Shown: piece after piece, positions 8,213 to 19,938 of the stretch
Numbering within the stretch: the first letter of the stretch is position 1
Layout: the number at the start of each line of letters is the position of its first letter
Source: Pyrinomonadaceae bacterium
GTDB taxonomy: Bacteria > Acidobacteriota > Blastocatellia > Pyrinomonadales > Pyrinomonadaceae
Assembly (NCBI GenBank): GCA_023717605.1
Contig: JAMQPH010000456.1
Span: forward strand, 1 to 40,228
Length of the DNA: 40,228 bases
Direction: 5' to 3'
Position numbers and translations under genes: made by a program
Notes under the pieces: model-generated
Seen by the model: only the letters and a program-made list of their open reading frames with translations
Database searches by the model: none
What the model was told of the DNA's origin: nothing

Positions 8213-9244
8213 TCAACTTGCGAAGAGAGTAGCGGATCGGTTTCCTGCCAATACAGTTCGCGCTGCGGTATAGACTTCATCCACGGTAACTTCGTCGATG
8301 GCGCTGCTGTAGATGATTTGGTGACGATCGCCTTGAGGCAAGTAGCTTTGAGGAGCGCGCTTATCGAGCAGCAGAACCACTGGAGTGCCCACGGCCGAAG
8401 CAATATGCATGGGCCCGGTATCGTTTGAGACAAACACGGCAAGTCGCGCCTGAGCGGCTGCGACCTGGGGGATAGTAAGTTTATCGAGAACGAGAGTAGT
8501 TGGCGGGAATCGTCGCCTAATATCTTGAACAAGCGCACGTTCTTCGGGTCCCAGAAAGACCAGAATTCTTACGTGATCGTTCCGAGTGAGGAAATCGGCG
8601 AGTTCAGCGAACCGTTCGAGCGGCCAGCGACGGCTGGGATGTCCCGCTCCAGGAAATAGTCCGACCAGGGGAGTGCCAACATCAGCCTTGGCTTGTTTCA
8701 AGATCCTTTCTATGGCTGCATCGTCTCCCGGCCATGTTTTGAGATGAGGTAAACGGTCCGCGTCCCTGACCCCCAGCGGGATCAGGACATCGAGATAACG
8801 ATCGATTAAATGGCGTTTACGGTGATCAACCTCAACAGGCGGTCGCGGGTGGAAGTTAGCAAGAAAATCAAGTGAGCGCTTGGGGCGTCTTGAATAGAGG
8901 CGCTTCGGCGCGCCTGACAGAAATCCCAGGAGGTTTGTTTCTGACAGGCTATGAAGATCAATCACAAAATCAAACTGAGACCGTCGTACGGCTTTGACCA
9001 GCTTGGCGATACGCGCCAGCGAGACCAACTTCGCTCCATCCCTCAGCGCCACCCGATCAACCACCAGGGTGGAGTCGGCATAGCGTGAGAGCTCAACCAC
9101 CTCCGCCCCCGGCTTACCGACCGCCACCGTGATGATCGCTTTCGAAAAGCGTTCGCGAATGGCGCGCAGTGCAGGCAGACTTAGCACGACATCGCCAAGT
9201 TGGCCAAAATCAATAACCAGGATGTTTCTCGGATCAAAGCTCAA
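8213..9244 (-). CDS. Glycosyltransferase family 9 (heptosyltransferase-like)
   Basis: Inner-membrane-associated GT-B glycosyltransferase of the ADP-heptose:LPS heptosyltransferase family, normally building the LPS inner core. The N-terminus (ILVIDFGQLGDVVLSLPAL) matches the family's first nucleotide-binding strand and glycine loop. The C-terminal half has LVGLFPGAGHPSRRWP and then SNDTGPMHIASAVGTPVV, the donor-binding signature. Length (343 residues) is normal. It starts at a TTG at 9244, 126 bases after gpmI, with a palindromic element in the gap. The acceptor sugar cannot be read from sequence, and no other LPS gene is adjacent. Confidence 0.88.
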   Translation of the reverse strand: MSFDPRNILVIDFGQLGDVVLSLPALRAIRERFSKAIITVAVGKPGAEVVELSRYADSTLVVDRVALRDGAKLVSLARIAKLVKAVRRSQFDFVIDLHSLSETNLLGFLSGAPKRLYSRRPKRSLDFLANFHPRPPVEVDHRKRHLIDRYLDVLIPLGVRDADRLPHLKTWPGDDAAIERILKQAKADVGTPLVGLFPGAGHPSRRWPLERFAELADFLTRNDHVRILVFLGPEERALVQDIRRRFPPTTLVLDKLTIPQVAAAQARLAVFVSNDTGPMHIASAVGTPVVLLLDKRAPQSYLPQGDRHQIIYSSAIDEVTVDEVYTAARTVLAGNRSATLFAS

Positions 9245-9263
9245 TTGCTTTTACCGCTTGATA

Positions 9264-9363
9264 TTGTAGGGGCGTACCTCCGTGGGCGCCCCATCGTGGC
9301 ATTGCCAAATCACGGGCTACACATTAAGTACGATGGGGCGCCCACGGACGGACGCCCCTACAA
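9264..9363. repeat. GTAGGGGCG-type inverted repeat between gpmI and the glycosyltransferase gene
   Basis: The arms 9266-9297 and 9330-9361 match as reverse complements at 30 of 32 positions around a 32-base centre, and pairing extends two bases outward on each side. The element is GC-rich and occupies most of the intergenic gap inside an otherwise compact same-strand run. It could attenuate transcription into the glycosyltransferase gene or be a mobile palindromic element. Confidence 0.85.
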
Positions 9364-9370
9364 ATGTTCT

Positions 9371-10915
9371 TTAAGAATCCCGCAGGTCGCACCCGGTCAT
9401 TTCCGCCGGCTTGGCAATGCCGAGCAACGCGAGAATGGTGGGCGCCACGTCTTCAAGCGCACCTCCTTCGCGGAGCTTCAAACCGCGGGATGCTTCATCG
9501 ATTAAGTGCAAAGGTACCGGATTTGTTGTGTGGGCTGTATGCGGCTGGCCAGTTTCCGGATTGATCATTTGCTCCGCGTTTCCGTGGTCGGCAGTAATCA
9601 GAGTCACGCCCCCTGCCCGGCGAACAGCTTTGGTAATCCATCCCAAACAAGTATCCACGTACTGGCAAGCCTCTATGGTTTTGTCGAGTTTACCTGTATG
9701 GCCCACCATGTCGGGGTTTGCAAAGTTAACGACGAAAACATCAGTCTGGTCATCTTCGATGCCGCGTAGCACCTGATCAGCGACCTTAAATGCCGACATC
9801 TCGGGTTGCAGATCATAAGTGGCGATCTTTGGCGAAGGCACAAGCAGTCGGCGCTCCGAGGGGTATTCCTTTTCAACGCCACCGTTGAAAAAGTAGGTAA
9901 CGTGAGCATACTTCTCAGTCTCGGCAAGACGATAGTTGCGCATACTGATGTTGGCCCAGACTTCTGCCAGGACATTTTGGTGCTCGTGGGGAGCAAACGC
10001 TATGGCCAGCGGAAAGGTCCGATCATAGAGTGTGAAACAGACGAAATCGATCCTCGGCCTGTCGGGCACTGGAAACTCGTTGAAACCTGCCACCGCAAGT
10101 GCGCGAGTAAGTTGTCGAGCGCGGTCAGGTCGGAAGTTGAAAAAGATGACTGCGTCTTCGTCCTTAATTGTCGCCACTGGTTCCTCACTGGCGTCCACTA
10201 TCACAATCGGTTCGATGAATTCGTCCGTGAGTCCTCGCTCGTAGGCTCGTTTGATCGCTCCGACTGGATCAGTGGATTGCTCACCCTGGCCGTGAACCAA
10301 TAAATCATAGGCACGTTTGATTCTTTCCCAGCGCTTATCACGATCCATCGCGTAGTAGCGGCCCACGAGAGTAGCGATCCTGCCCACCCCAATCTCCTCA
10401 ATCTTCTTTTGCAGCATTGAGACATACTCGACCGCTGAGGCCGGCGGCGTGTCACGGCCGTCAAGGAAACAATGGACGTAAACGCGTTCGAGTCCATGGG
10501 CCTTGGCCATGCGCAGTAGTGCGTAAAGGTGTTCGAGTGACGCATGAACCTGACCGTCGGAAATCAGCCCCATCAAATGTAGAGCCCGGTTCCGTTTCTT
10601 AACGCCTACCATCGCCGCGACCAGAACCTCGTTTTTGAAGAACTCGCCGGTGGCGATTTCATAGTCAACTCGGGAGACATCCATCCGGACCACGCGGCCG
10701 GAACCAATGTTGAGGTGGCCCACCTCGGAGTTGCCCATGACTCCCGCAGGAAGGCCGACTCGCGTGCCGGAAGCCTCGAGCAGCGTGTGGGGATACGATT
10801 CAGTCAATTCGTCGTAGTAGGGTGTGGCGGCGAGAGCAATCGCGTTTCCTTCACGGATAGGCGAATAGCCCCAGCCATCGATAACTATTAGCGCGAGGGG
10901 TGTGTTTTGTTTCAA
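9371..10915 (-). CDS. gpmI: 2,3-bisphosphoglycerate-independent phosphoglycerate mutase
   Basis: Cytosolic glycolytic/gluconeogenic enzyme interconverting 3- and 2-phosphoglycerate with two Mn ions. Full length at 514 residues. The N-terminal metal Asp (D13 in VIDGWGY) and the phosphoserine nucleophile S63 in GNSEVGHLN are in place. The C-terminal half has FNFRPDRARQL, FANPDMVGHTG and ITADHGNAEQM, the remaining metal-ligand motifs of the alkaline-phosphatase superfamily. It starts at a TTG with AAGG five bases upstream. The enolase gene, encoding the next reaction in the pathway, lies two genes upstream on the same strand with only a GNAT gene between, so coexpression is likely. Confidence 0.96.
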   Translation of the reverse strand: MKQNTPLALIVIDGWGYSPIREGNAIALAATPYYDELTESYPHTLLEASGTRVGLPAGVMGNSEVGHLNIGSGRVVRMDVSRVDYEIATGEFFKNEVLVAAMVGVKKRNRALHLMGLISDGQVHASLEHLYALLRMAKAHGLERVYVHCFLDGRDTPPASAVEYVSMLQKKIEEIGVGRIATLVGRYYAMDRDKRWERIKRAYDLLVHGQGEQSTDPVGAIKRAYERGLTDEFIEPIVIVDASEEPVATIKDEDAVIFFNFRPDRARQLTRALAVAGFNEFPVPDRPRIDFVCFTLYDRTFPLAIAFAPHEHQNVLAEVWANISMRNYRLAETEKYAHVTYFFNGGVEKEYPSERRLLVPSPKIATYDLQPEMSAFKVADQVLRGIEDDQTDVFVVNFANPDMVGHTGKLDKTIEACQYVDTCLGWITKAVRRAGGVTLITADHGNAEQMINPETGQPHTAHTTNPVPLHLIDEASRGLKLREGGALEDVAPTILALLGIAKPAEMTGCDLRDS

Positions 10916-10945
10916 GTCTGCCTTAGAGGTGAATTAGGTTGTGAT

Positions 10946-11416
10946 CTATTGAGCGGCGTCCTGCCAGTAGTCCGGTGTTTCCTGCATCTGTGTATCGGGT
11001 CGCTCCATCCAGCGTTCCGGCCGCTTGAGCTCAATGAAGCCAAACTGACGATAGATCTCGTGCGCATCTTTGGTGGCCAGCACCCAACGGCGGAACTTTT
11101 GTAGCTCCGGATGCGAGATGATGACTTCGACCAGCCATTTGCCGAGGCCTCGCCCGCGATATGCATCAAGGACAAAGACGTCCGCAAGCCACGCGAAAGT
11201 GGCGTAGTCCGTTACGACTCGAGCAAAACCGATTTGCTGTTCACCATTGTAGAGACCAAAGTTAAGTGAGTTTTCGATGGAACGCTTTACAGTCTCGACG
11301 GCCCGACCCTGGGCCCAATATGAATCTTTCGAGAGGAAGTTATGAATGACCGGTACGTCGAGGCGATCTCGATCAGTGCTGATTGAAAACTCCCCTCGCT
11401 GCCACTCAAGACTCAT
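10946..11416 (-). CDS. GNAT-family N-acetyltransferase
   Basis: Small cytosolic acetyltransferase of 156 residues. The acetyl-CoA-binding motif A is clear as VLDAYRGRGLGKWLVE (about residues 82-97), preceded by a beta-strand with WLADVFV and followed by the W-V-L-A-T-K-D-A-H-x-x-Y-x-x-F-G-F segment typical of motif B. The N-terminal FLSKDSYWAQGR stretch recalls a subgroup of uncharacterised GNATs. The substrate is unknown. It sits 50 bases after eno and 30 bases before gpmI, so it is part of the glycolytic run, but nothing in the sequence shows that it modifies those enzymes. Confidence 0.85.
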   Translation of the reverse strand: MSLEWQRGEFSISTDRDRLDVPVIHNFLSKDSYWAQGRAVETVKRSIENSLNFGLYNGEQQIGFARVVTDYATFAWLADVFVLDAYRGRGLGKWLVEVIISHPELQKFRRWVLATKDAHEIYRQFGFIELKRPERWMERPDTQMQETPDYWQDAAQ

Positions 11417-11466
11417 TTGCGCTAAAAGAACCTCGTGTGATCTTCACGCCTTCAACAAAGCTGCCT

Positions 11467-14246
<2,780 letters not shown>

Positions 14247-14402
14247 TCTTCAAAAGAGGGCGGGGTCCATCCGATGCAAATCGACTGTTAAACGTGAAGG
14301 ATTATAGCATGTGGGACGTAGCCCAAGGGCAAGCGACACCGCCTCTGAAGAGGGTGCTGTTCTGAATTGGCTAATGATTAGCTGGATTCCAGAGGAATTT
14401 CG

Positions 14403-14948
14403 CTAGTGACCGGCGGCAGCCCCTGCGGCATGAGCGCGAACCGGATGCCGGTCATGCTTACTGCAGGCGCGTGCAAGAGCTTGTTCGACCCGGGGCTCGA
14501 GGTTACATTCCGGTTGCCGACAGACAGCGGCTAGCTCCGAAACGACCAGATATCGAGCGCGCTCAAGCATGCGTTGCTCGCGAAATGAAAGTGGCTTGAG
14601 GTGGCTCAAATAGGTCAAATGCTTAAGCACATCAGCGACCTCGAAGATATCACCGGTTCGCATCTTCTCCGAGAAGTCCTTGAAACGATCTTTCCAATCG
14701 TTTGCTGGGGAAGAGAAATCATCGGCTAGGGCTTTAAGCAGCATTTCACATTCACCCGACGAGATCGGGGAACGAAGGCCCACTTCCGATGCATTAGAAA
14801 CTGGGACTAAAACCAGGGAATTGTTTGCCGCAAGGCGGAGAGTATAGAAAGGAAGTGAGGCAGCACCTATTTGCTTCTGTTCTATCCGCTCGATGGTTCC
14901 GATTCCGTGATTCGGATAAACCACTTTCTTGCCGACTTTGAAGCCCAC
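14403..14948 (-). CDS. CarD/CdnL-type RNA polymerase-binding regulator
   Basis: Transcription regulator that binds the RNA polymerase beta subunit and stabilises open complexes, mostly at ribosomal and housekeeping promoters. The N-terminal Tudor-like RNAP-interaction domain starts FKVGKKVVYPNHGIGTIE, which is diagnostic. The C-terminal helical DNA-binding domain covers about 60-150 (DWKDRFKDF, then LTYLSHLKPLSFREQRML). The tail after 150 is basic and His/Ala-rich. I place the start at the GTG at 14948, where GGAGG lies six bases upstream; the frame is open to an ATG at 14969 that lies upstream of that site. Length is 181 residues, slightly above the usual 160-170. Confidence 0.88.
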   Translation of the reverse strand: MGFKVGKKVVYPNHGIGTIERIEQKQIGAASLPFYTLRLAANNSLVLVPVSNASEVGLRSPISSGECEMLLKALADDFSSPANDWKDRFKDFSEKMRTGDIFEVADVLKHLTYLSHLKPLSFREQRMLERARYLVVSELAAVCRQPECNLEPRVEQALARACSKHDRHPVRAHAAGAAAGH

Positions 14949-15057
14949 ACCGCACCTCCATTGATGCAAAAATCAAGACTGCGCCGCACGCGCGGGTCTG
15001 GGGAAGCCCTTGAGCGACGCAGCACGCGTCGGGCCCCTAGGTTAGGTAAGTGTCGGA

Positions 15058-15087
15058 AGTCTAGCAAGCGCTCTTGGACAGCGTCAA
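15058..15087 (-). promoter_or_regulatory. Promoter for the CarD gene
   Basis: Read on the minus strand, TTGACG (15087-15082) is followed after 18 bases by TAGACT (15063-15058). The predicted leader is about 100 bases and contains a small hairpin (CGACGC, loop, GCGTCG) near 15012-15029 before the CarD start. Confidence 0.55.
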
Positions 15088-15235
15088 GCTTTTCAACTGA
15101 CATCCAGATTTAACGTCAGATTCAGAACAAAGAGAGCACAGGCTCAGCTTGACAAGTGACTTTGTTATACCTGCGTGAATTGCGCTTACTCGCGTTAACA
15201 TGCGGCGAGCATCGTTGCTGATCCTCACGCAATAG

Positions 15236-16390
15236 CTATGGAACCACTAATGTTAATGAATAGTTCGTCATGTTCTGGCATTGCTTCAATTCGATTGGAG
15301 TTTTAGCGACTTGAATTTCCTGTCGCAGTTTGGCGCGCTCTGCGGCTTGCTCAGGAAGACGGATCTTCGACTGTGGGTCGAATTCGTTTCCGCAGCGGGG
15401 CTCGCATTTATCCAATAGCGTCCCGGTGGCAAGTTATTAAGCGCGAAACTTCCATCAGGCGAAACCATCGACGCGATAAATCGCAACACGTCTTCCGCGT
15501 TCTCGATCTCGGCTGGAACTAGAAATACGGACAATCGTGAGGCGGGCTTTTGGCCTTCAGGAGACTTTACCTGGCCATGGAGTGAAGCTGCCCCTTCCGC
15601 GATCGTGAGGACGAGTCCTGACACTCGATCTCCGAGTTTCACGGTGATCCAATTTTTCGAGGCGTCTTGCAATCGATCGGCCGGCGGCGCTTTGTCCTGC
15701 GTTCTGATTGAGGGTGGCAAAGTGATTGATCGAAGATACCAGTAGCGCGCAAAGAATCGTGCGTGGAGGCGGTACTGGCCCGAAGCCAAATTGCGTAGCG
15801 TGAATACTCCGTCCTTGTTCGGAGTTGAAGGTCCTCCCATAGCCCAGAGGAAGAGCGGCTGATTCTTCCTCTCCTTATCATTGTGCCAGGGAGTAATTAC
15901 AGTTTCGGCGAACAGCGGCCGCCGCTTGCTCTTGCATTCAGGCGCTTTTGACTCCGCGAGCACGACACGTCCCGCAATCGATCCGAACGGCCTCGTAATC
16001 AATTCGATGCCAGTAATATCAGCACCCCTAACGCGAATCCGTTGGGAGTCTGAAACAGCCCACTCATCGCCAAAGTACGATTGCGCGGTCAACAGATAAT
16101 CTCCATCAGCGATGCCGGAGATGGCAAACCCCTTACCAGTGAAAGACTGGTAGGTTGATAGGTTCTCTTGAGCGACTCCGTTGTTAATTGAGCTCAAAGT
16201 GATATTGAGCCAGGAGCGTTCAACAGGCTTCCTTGAATCACTCACGCTTCCACTAACCGTAAACCCCGGTTCACCGCGGTACAGCACCGAACATCGCAAC
16301 GAGCATGGCAAGTGCAACCGTCAGGGATAAGCCGAGTTTCTTGTCCGGAGCCTGGTCCTCATTAACGATCCAAATCCTAATTGCTTTCAT
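15236..16390 (-). pseudogene. Secreted carboxypeptidase-regulatory-like protein, broken by two frameshifts
   Basis: Three frames together make one protein. Frame one starts with an ATG at 16390, overlapping the upstream gene's stop (ATGA), and encodes a signal peptide (GLSLTVALAMLVAMFGAVP) before hitting TGA near 16278. The middle frame (up to 16317, stop at 15286) carries beta-rich repeats with GFAISGIADGDYLLTA, FTLRNLASGQYRLHA and FALNNLPPGRYW, typical of carboxypeptidase-regulatory-like domains. Near a run of four Gs at 15397-15400 the sensible frame changes again and continues as PEQAAERAKLRQEI to a stop at 15236. The first shift looks like one extra base, the second like one missing base, so the net frame is restored. 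It is either a decaying gene or two assembly errors. Function is unknown; probably a secreted partner of the preceding gene. Confidence 0.75.
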
Positions 16391-18036
16391 GGAGTTGGTT
16401 GAAACTTGCTGGCGTCGACCGGGATTGTGACTTCGGAGACAACCCCGTCCGTGACGGTTACAACGTGTTTGCTGGAGAATACTCTGCCAACTGATCGTGG
16501 CATAAATACGGTAGCCTGCACTTCATAGCTTCCGGATGTTAGACCAGTGGCTAAGAAGTGCCCGCGCGTATCAACGGTCGGCGACACCATGTTCGATGTT
16601 TCACCGGCTTTGACAATGCTAACAAAGACACGCCCATCCGGCAGTAGCGTCCCATTCTCAATCTTCACGGTGCCGCGAATGGTTGCAGTGCCCTGGGTGG
16701 CAAACACGCGCAATCCTGTTACCTGTTCGCCATTATGAACCTCTATTCCATTGGGTTGGACGACCCCGTCTCGTTCTATCCGCAAGACGACAATATTGCG
16801 GTGGCCACCGCTGTCGTCAGCCTCACCTAGCACGAGATTTACGGTTCCGGCCGGTAATCCGGTTACGTGAAAACTACCATCAGCTTTAACTACAGAATAC
16901 CGACCAGGCCCTCCCTGGGGAGATTCATCACGAATGAAGGCTGAGACAAAGAGCGGAGAGAATTTTTGCTGTCCTCCCGATTTGGGAGAGCCTTCGATTA
17001 CCACTATTCCATCCAGGCTCGCGCCTAAGGAAGTTTTTATCATCAGCCCAGTTACATCCTGATCGAGAACGTCAAAGGCTACTGGTTCGGAGCGTAGATT
17101 CTCTCGTTGCTGAGCAACCGAGACAGTGTATTTTCCCGGGGGCAGGTCCTCGGCTCGGAACTCGCCCTTCGTGTTGGTGCCCTGGATCCCGCTACTGGTG
17201 TGGCTAGTTGAAGTTCCTTCGACGGTAATCTTCGTAAGATAGAGGCGGACATTTCCTACGGGCTCACCGCTTTTGCCATCTACCACGCGGCCGCTCACCG
17301 AAACCCCCTTTGCCATCCGCACGACGGTTAAATCAATGTTCGTCGCTTCACTCGCTTCAGTAGCTTCGACCACCGTCGCCTGCGCTCGATCTGTGGTGCC
17401 GGGGTAGAAGGTTCGACGATATGTTGGTCGTCCCCTTCCTCCGAGGAAGCCGTCATCTCCCGGTCCGGCTGACACTCGGTATTTCCCGGGCGGGACTCCG
17501 AATGCTCGAAAAATGCCGCGATCATCAGTCTGAACTCCGTCCGCCCCAACTGAATGCGGGGTCGACTGATCATCCATCTCCAGATGTACAAACTCTTCGA
17601 CAACTGGCCGGCCTTCGGCATCGGTGACTTTCCCGGTAATGACACCGCCACGCACCAGGGCGAAGTCGAAGCCTTCTACAGTTTCGCCCTCCGCGATTAG
17701 GAGATCTTTTCCTGTTGTGCCGGTTCTACTGTAGTCGGAAAACACAAACGCCGGAGCGATCGGTGCGACCTGGTAGGCACCTGCGGGCACGTTGGTTATG
17801 CGATACTTGCCATCCTCGTCGGTAGTTCCTTTCAGCTTGGGCCTTGTTTGATTGGACTCCCCCGTGCGCAGACCAACCACTATTCCGGGCATGCCCTTTC
17901 CCTTCATCGTTACTCGTCCGGAAACAGTTCCCGACTCTATCTTGTTCGCCGGTTTGATTTGTGACCTAGCTGGCACAAATAGCAGGCCGCTTATGATCAG
18001 CGCCGAGGCAAAAACACTGCTAGTGAGGTGACGCAT
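16387..18036 (-). CDS. Secreted protein with tandem carboxypeptidase-regulatory-like domains
   Basis: A 549-residue exported protein. The N-terminus is a signal peptide (SSVFASALIISGLLFVPARS). The rest is a series of beta-sandwich repeats, each with a G-x-V-x-G-x-V opening and a closing F-x-x-x-x-L-P-x-G-x-Y, for example GKYRITNVPAGAYQV (about 75), GIFRAFGVPPGKYRV (about 160), GEFRAEDLPPGKYTV (about 285) and GSFHVTGLPAGTVNL (about 385). These match carboxypeptidase-regulatory-like (CarboxypepD_reg) folds, common in acidobacterial surface proteins. No catalytic domain is seen. Its stop overlaps the next gene's start by four bases, so the two are translationally coupled. The ligand is unknown. 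Confidence 0.8.
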   Translation of the reverse strand: MRHLTSSVFASALIISGLLFVPARSQIKPANKIESGTVSGRVTMKGKGMPGIVVGLRTGESNQTRPKLKGTTDEDGKYRITNVPAGAYQVAPIAPAFVFSDYSRTGTTGKDLLIAEGETVEGFDFALVRGGVITGKVTDAEGRPVVEEFVHLEMDDQSTPHSVGADGVQTDDRGIFRAFGVPPGKYRVSAGPGDDGFLGGRGRPTYRRTFYPGTTDRAQATVVEATEASEATNIDLTVVRMAKGVSVSGRVVDGKSGEPVGNVRLYLTKITVEGTSTSHTSSGIQGTNTKGEFRAEDLPPGKYTVSVAQQRENLRSEPVAFDVLDQDVTGLMIKTSLGASLDGIVVIEGSPKSGGQQKFSPLFVSAFIRDESPQGGPGRYSVVKADGSFHVTGLPAGTVNLVLGEADDSGGHRNIVVLRIERDGVVQPNGIEVHNGEQVTGLRVFATQGTATIRGTVKIENGTLLPDGRVFVSIVKAGETSNMVSPTVDTRGHFLATGLTSGSYEVQATVFMPRSVGRVFSSKHVVTVTDGVVSEVTIPVDASKFQPTP

Positions 18037-18118
18037 AAGGGATTAATTCCAACTAGACTTGCGAGGTGGCCGAATCATACCGGATACATGAGCTATTGTC
18101 TCGCAAAACAGATTCGGT

Positions 18119-18147
18119 TTGTCAGCCTGAGCCCATCCTGCTAGGAT
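18119..18147 (+). promoter_or_regulatory. Putative promoter for the FHA-GAF-cyclase gene
   Basis: TTGTCA at 18119-18124 and TAGGAT at 18142-18147 are separated by 17 bases and face the cyclase gene, giving a leader of about 90 bases. The gap 18037-18241 lies between divergent genes. Confidence 0.45.
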
Positions 18148-18241
18148 CGAAACCGGAAGGATCAACAATTTCCCAAGCAAGATTCGTTGATGCTTTCCTG
18201 ATTCGCATCTCTCGAAGTCGTTTTCCGCACATTAATTCGTC

Positions 18242-19918
18242 ATGGCACTTCTGAAGATTACCGATGCAAGCGGCCGTCAGTGGCAGTATAACTTCGTGCC
18301 AGGAGCTGCTTGCACAATTGGCCGCGCGCCCGATAACGCGGTAGTAATTGATGACCCGCGCGCTTCCCGCTATCACGCACACATCAAATCCGCCGACGAA
18401 GGTTCGTACACGATCGTGGATGGAGCCATGATCAATGGACAGCTTCGTCGCAGCGCAAACAAAGTCTTTATTAACGGTGAGCCTCGTTACGAACATCAAC
18501 TAAAGAATGGTGATCGGGTAACAATTGGCGCCAGCACTCTGCGCTTTGAACAAACGGTGGAAGAGCGCACCAGCGAAGTACGTTACGATGACAAACCTCT
18601 CGGGCATACGCAGTTGCTGATCTCTGCGAATGATGTAATGACCACGGTCCTCCATCCGACCACTGGCGAAGTGCCAACTGCACCTGCCGGGCGCGACAAG
18701 GTGCTAGAGGCGCTACAGCGAAAAGCCAATATCCTCAGTGCCCTATATGAAATGAGCAAGACCTTGGGCTCGGTTTTCGATCTCGATGCCATCTTCGCAA
18801 AAGCCACAGACATTATTTTCCGATCAACGCCTGCCGACCGTGTGGTGGCCCTGCTTGCCGAAGGCAGCGGCACAGGCAATCTCGAAGACGTAAAACTAAA
18901 CCCGATTGCGATGCGCGCTCGTGATCAGAAACTTGACGACCACGCGCGCAAACTGAGCATCGGACGAACGATCACCAGGAAGGTAATGAGAGACCGGGTG
19001 GCCCTGCTTTCACAGGATGCTGCGTCGGACGAGGAATTCGCGGGCGTTGATTCAATAGTTTCGCAGGGAGTACGTTCCACGATTTGCGCACCGTTGGTGG
19101 CCGAATCGCGGGTCCATGGCGCACTTTACGCCGACCGGCTGGATCCTTTTGCTGCTTTCAAGCCGGATGATCTCGAGTTGATTAGTGCCGTGGCCGCGCA
19201 AACGGCGATTGCTGTAGAAAATGCTCGCGCTCACGAACGTCTGGCGCGCGAGGAAGTAGCCCGAGCGAACTATAGCCGCTTTCTTCCAGAGTATGTCGTT
19301 AAGCAGATGCTTGATAATCCTGACTCGTTCAAACTCGGCGGGGTTAACCAAACGATTACCGTGCTCTTTGCTGACATCCGCGGATTCACGCGCCTCTCGG
19401 AACATGCACCTCCGGAAAAGATCGTAGGTCTGCTCAACCGATACTTTTCTGCCATGACCGACATCATTTTCGCGCACGGCGGCACGCTTGATAAGTATCT
19501 CGGCGACGGACTGATGGCTCTCTTTGGCGCACCGACGACAACCCCGGAAGATGCGTCTAACGCCTTGAACGCGGCAGTGGCAATGCAGCGTAGAATCATT
19601 GGCATCAATCAGGAATTGAGCGCCGAACGACTGGCCGAAATCGGAGTGGGCATCGGGCTGCACACCGGCGAGGTAACAGTTGGCTACATAGGTTCCGAAC
19701 GGCGTTCTGAGTACACTGCTATTGGTGACGCGGTGAACACGGCGTCGCGGCTGGAATCAAACGCGAGAGGCGGAGAGATTTTGATAAGTGAGGCCACGTC
19801 GAAGGCAGGCGGCAATCGTTACAAGCTCAAAGAGCGCGAGCCCATCACGGTCAAAAACCGTGAGCAGCCGGTGCATTTATTTGAAGTTGACTGGCAACGC
19901 GCCAGCGGCTCACTCTAG
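18242..19918 (+). CDS. FHA-GAF class III adenylate/guanylate cyclase
   Basis: A cytosolic signalling enzyme making cAMP (or cGMP). The order is an N-terminal FHA domain (about residues 25-100, with IGRAPDNAVV then SRYHAHI) that should bind phosphothreonine, a GAF sensor (about 165-330, with VRSTICAPLV), and a class III cyclase domain from about 370. The two metal-binding aspartates are D378 (FADIRGFT) and D422 (GDGLMALFG). The preceding K in LDKYLGDG and the downstream YTAIGDAVN fit adenylate-cyclase-type substrate recognition, so cAMP is likelier than cGMP. No membrane segment is seen. It lies 20 bases before the MreB-like gene, so they are likely cotranscribed, linking phospho-signalling to cell shape. 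The ATG has no clear ribosome site. Confidence 0.9.
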   Translation: MALLKITDASGRQWQYNFVPGAACTIGRAPDNAVVIDDPRASRYHAHIKSADEGSYTIVDGAMINGQLRRSANKVFINGEPRYEHQLKNGDRVTIGASTLRFEQTVEERTSEVRYDDKPLGHTQLLISANDVMTTVLHPTTGEVPTAPAGRDKVLEALQRKANILSALYEMSKTLGSVFDLDAIFAKATDIIFRSTPADRVVALLAEGSGTGNLEDVKLNPIAMRARDQKLDDHARKLSIGRTITRKVMRDRVALLSQDAASDEEFAGVDSIVSQGVRSTICAPLVAESRVHGALYADRLDPFAAFKPDDLELISAVAAQTAIAVENARAHERLAREEVARANYSRFLPEYVVKQMLDNPDSFKLGGVNQTITVLFADIRGFTRLSEHAPPEKIVGLLNRYFSAMTDIIFAHGGTLDKYLGDGLMALFGAPTTTPEDASNALNAAVAMQRRIIGINQELSAERLAEIGVGIGLHTGEVTVGYIGSERRSEYTAIGDAVNTASRLESNARGGEILISEATSKAGGNRYKLKEREPITVKNREQPVHLFEVDWQRASGSL

Positions 19919-19938
19919 ACAGTTCTCTTTTAATCGTT

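Noticed and set aside
8125-8538. N-terminal extension of the PBP4-type gene
   Set aside because: It overlaps the glycosyltransferase gene in another frame and has no sensible protein sequence; the membrane anchor begins right after ATG 8124.
15149-15170. TTGACA with nearby TTATAC
   Set aside because: Spacing is only ten bases and no gene follows on that strand.
19052-19663. 203-codon frame opposite the cyclase
   Set aside because: Antisense to the conserved cyclase domain; no recognisable features.
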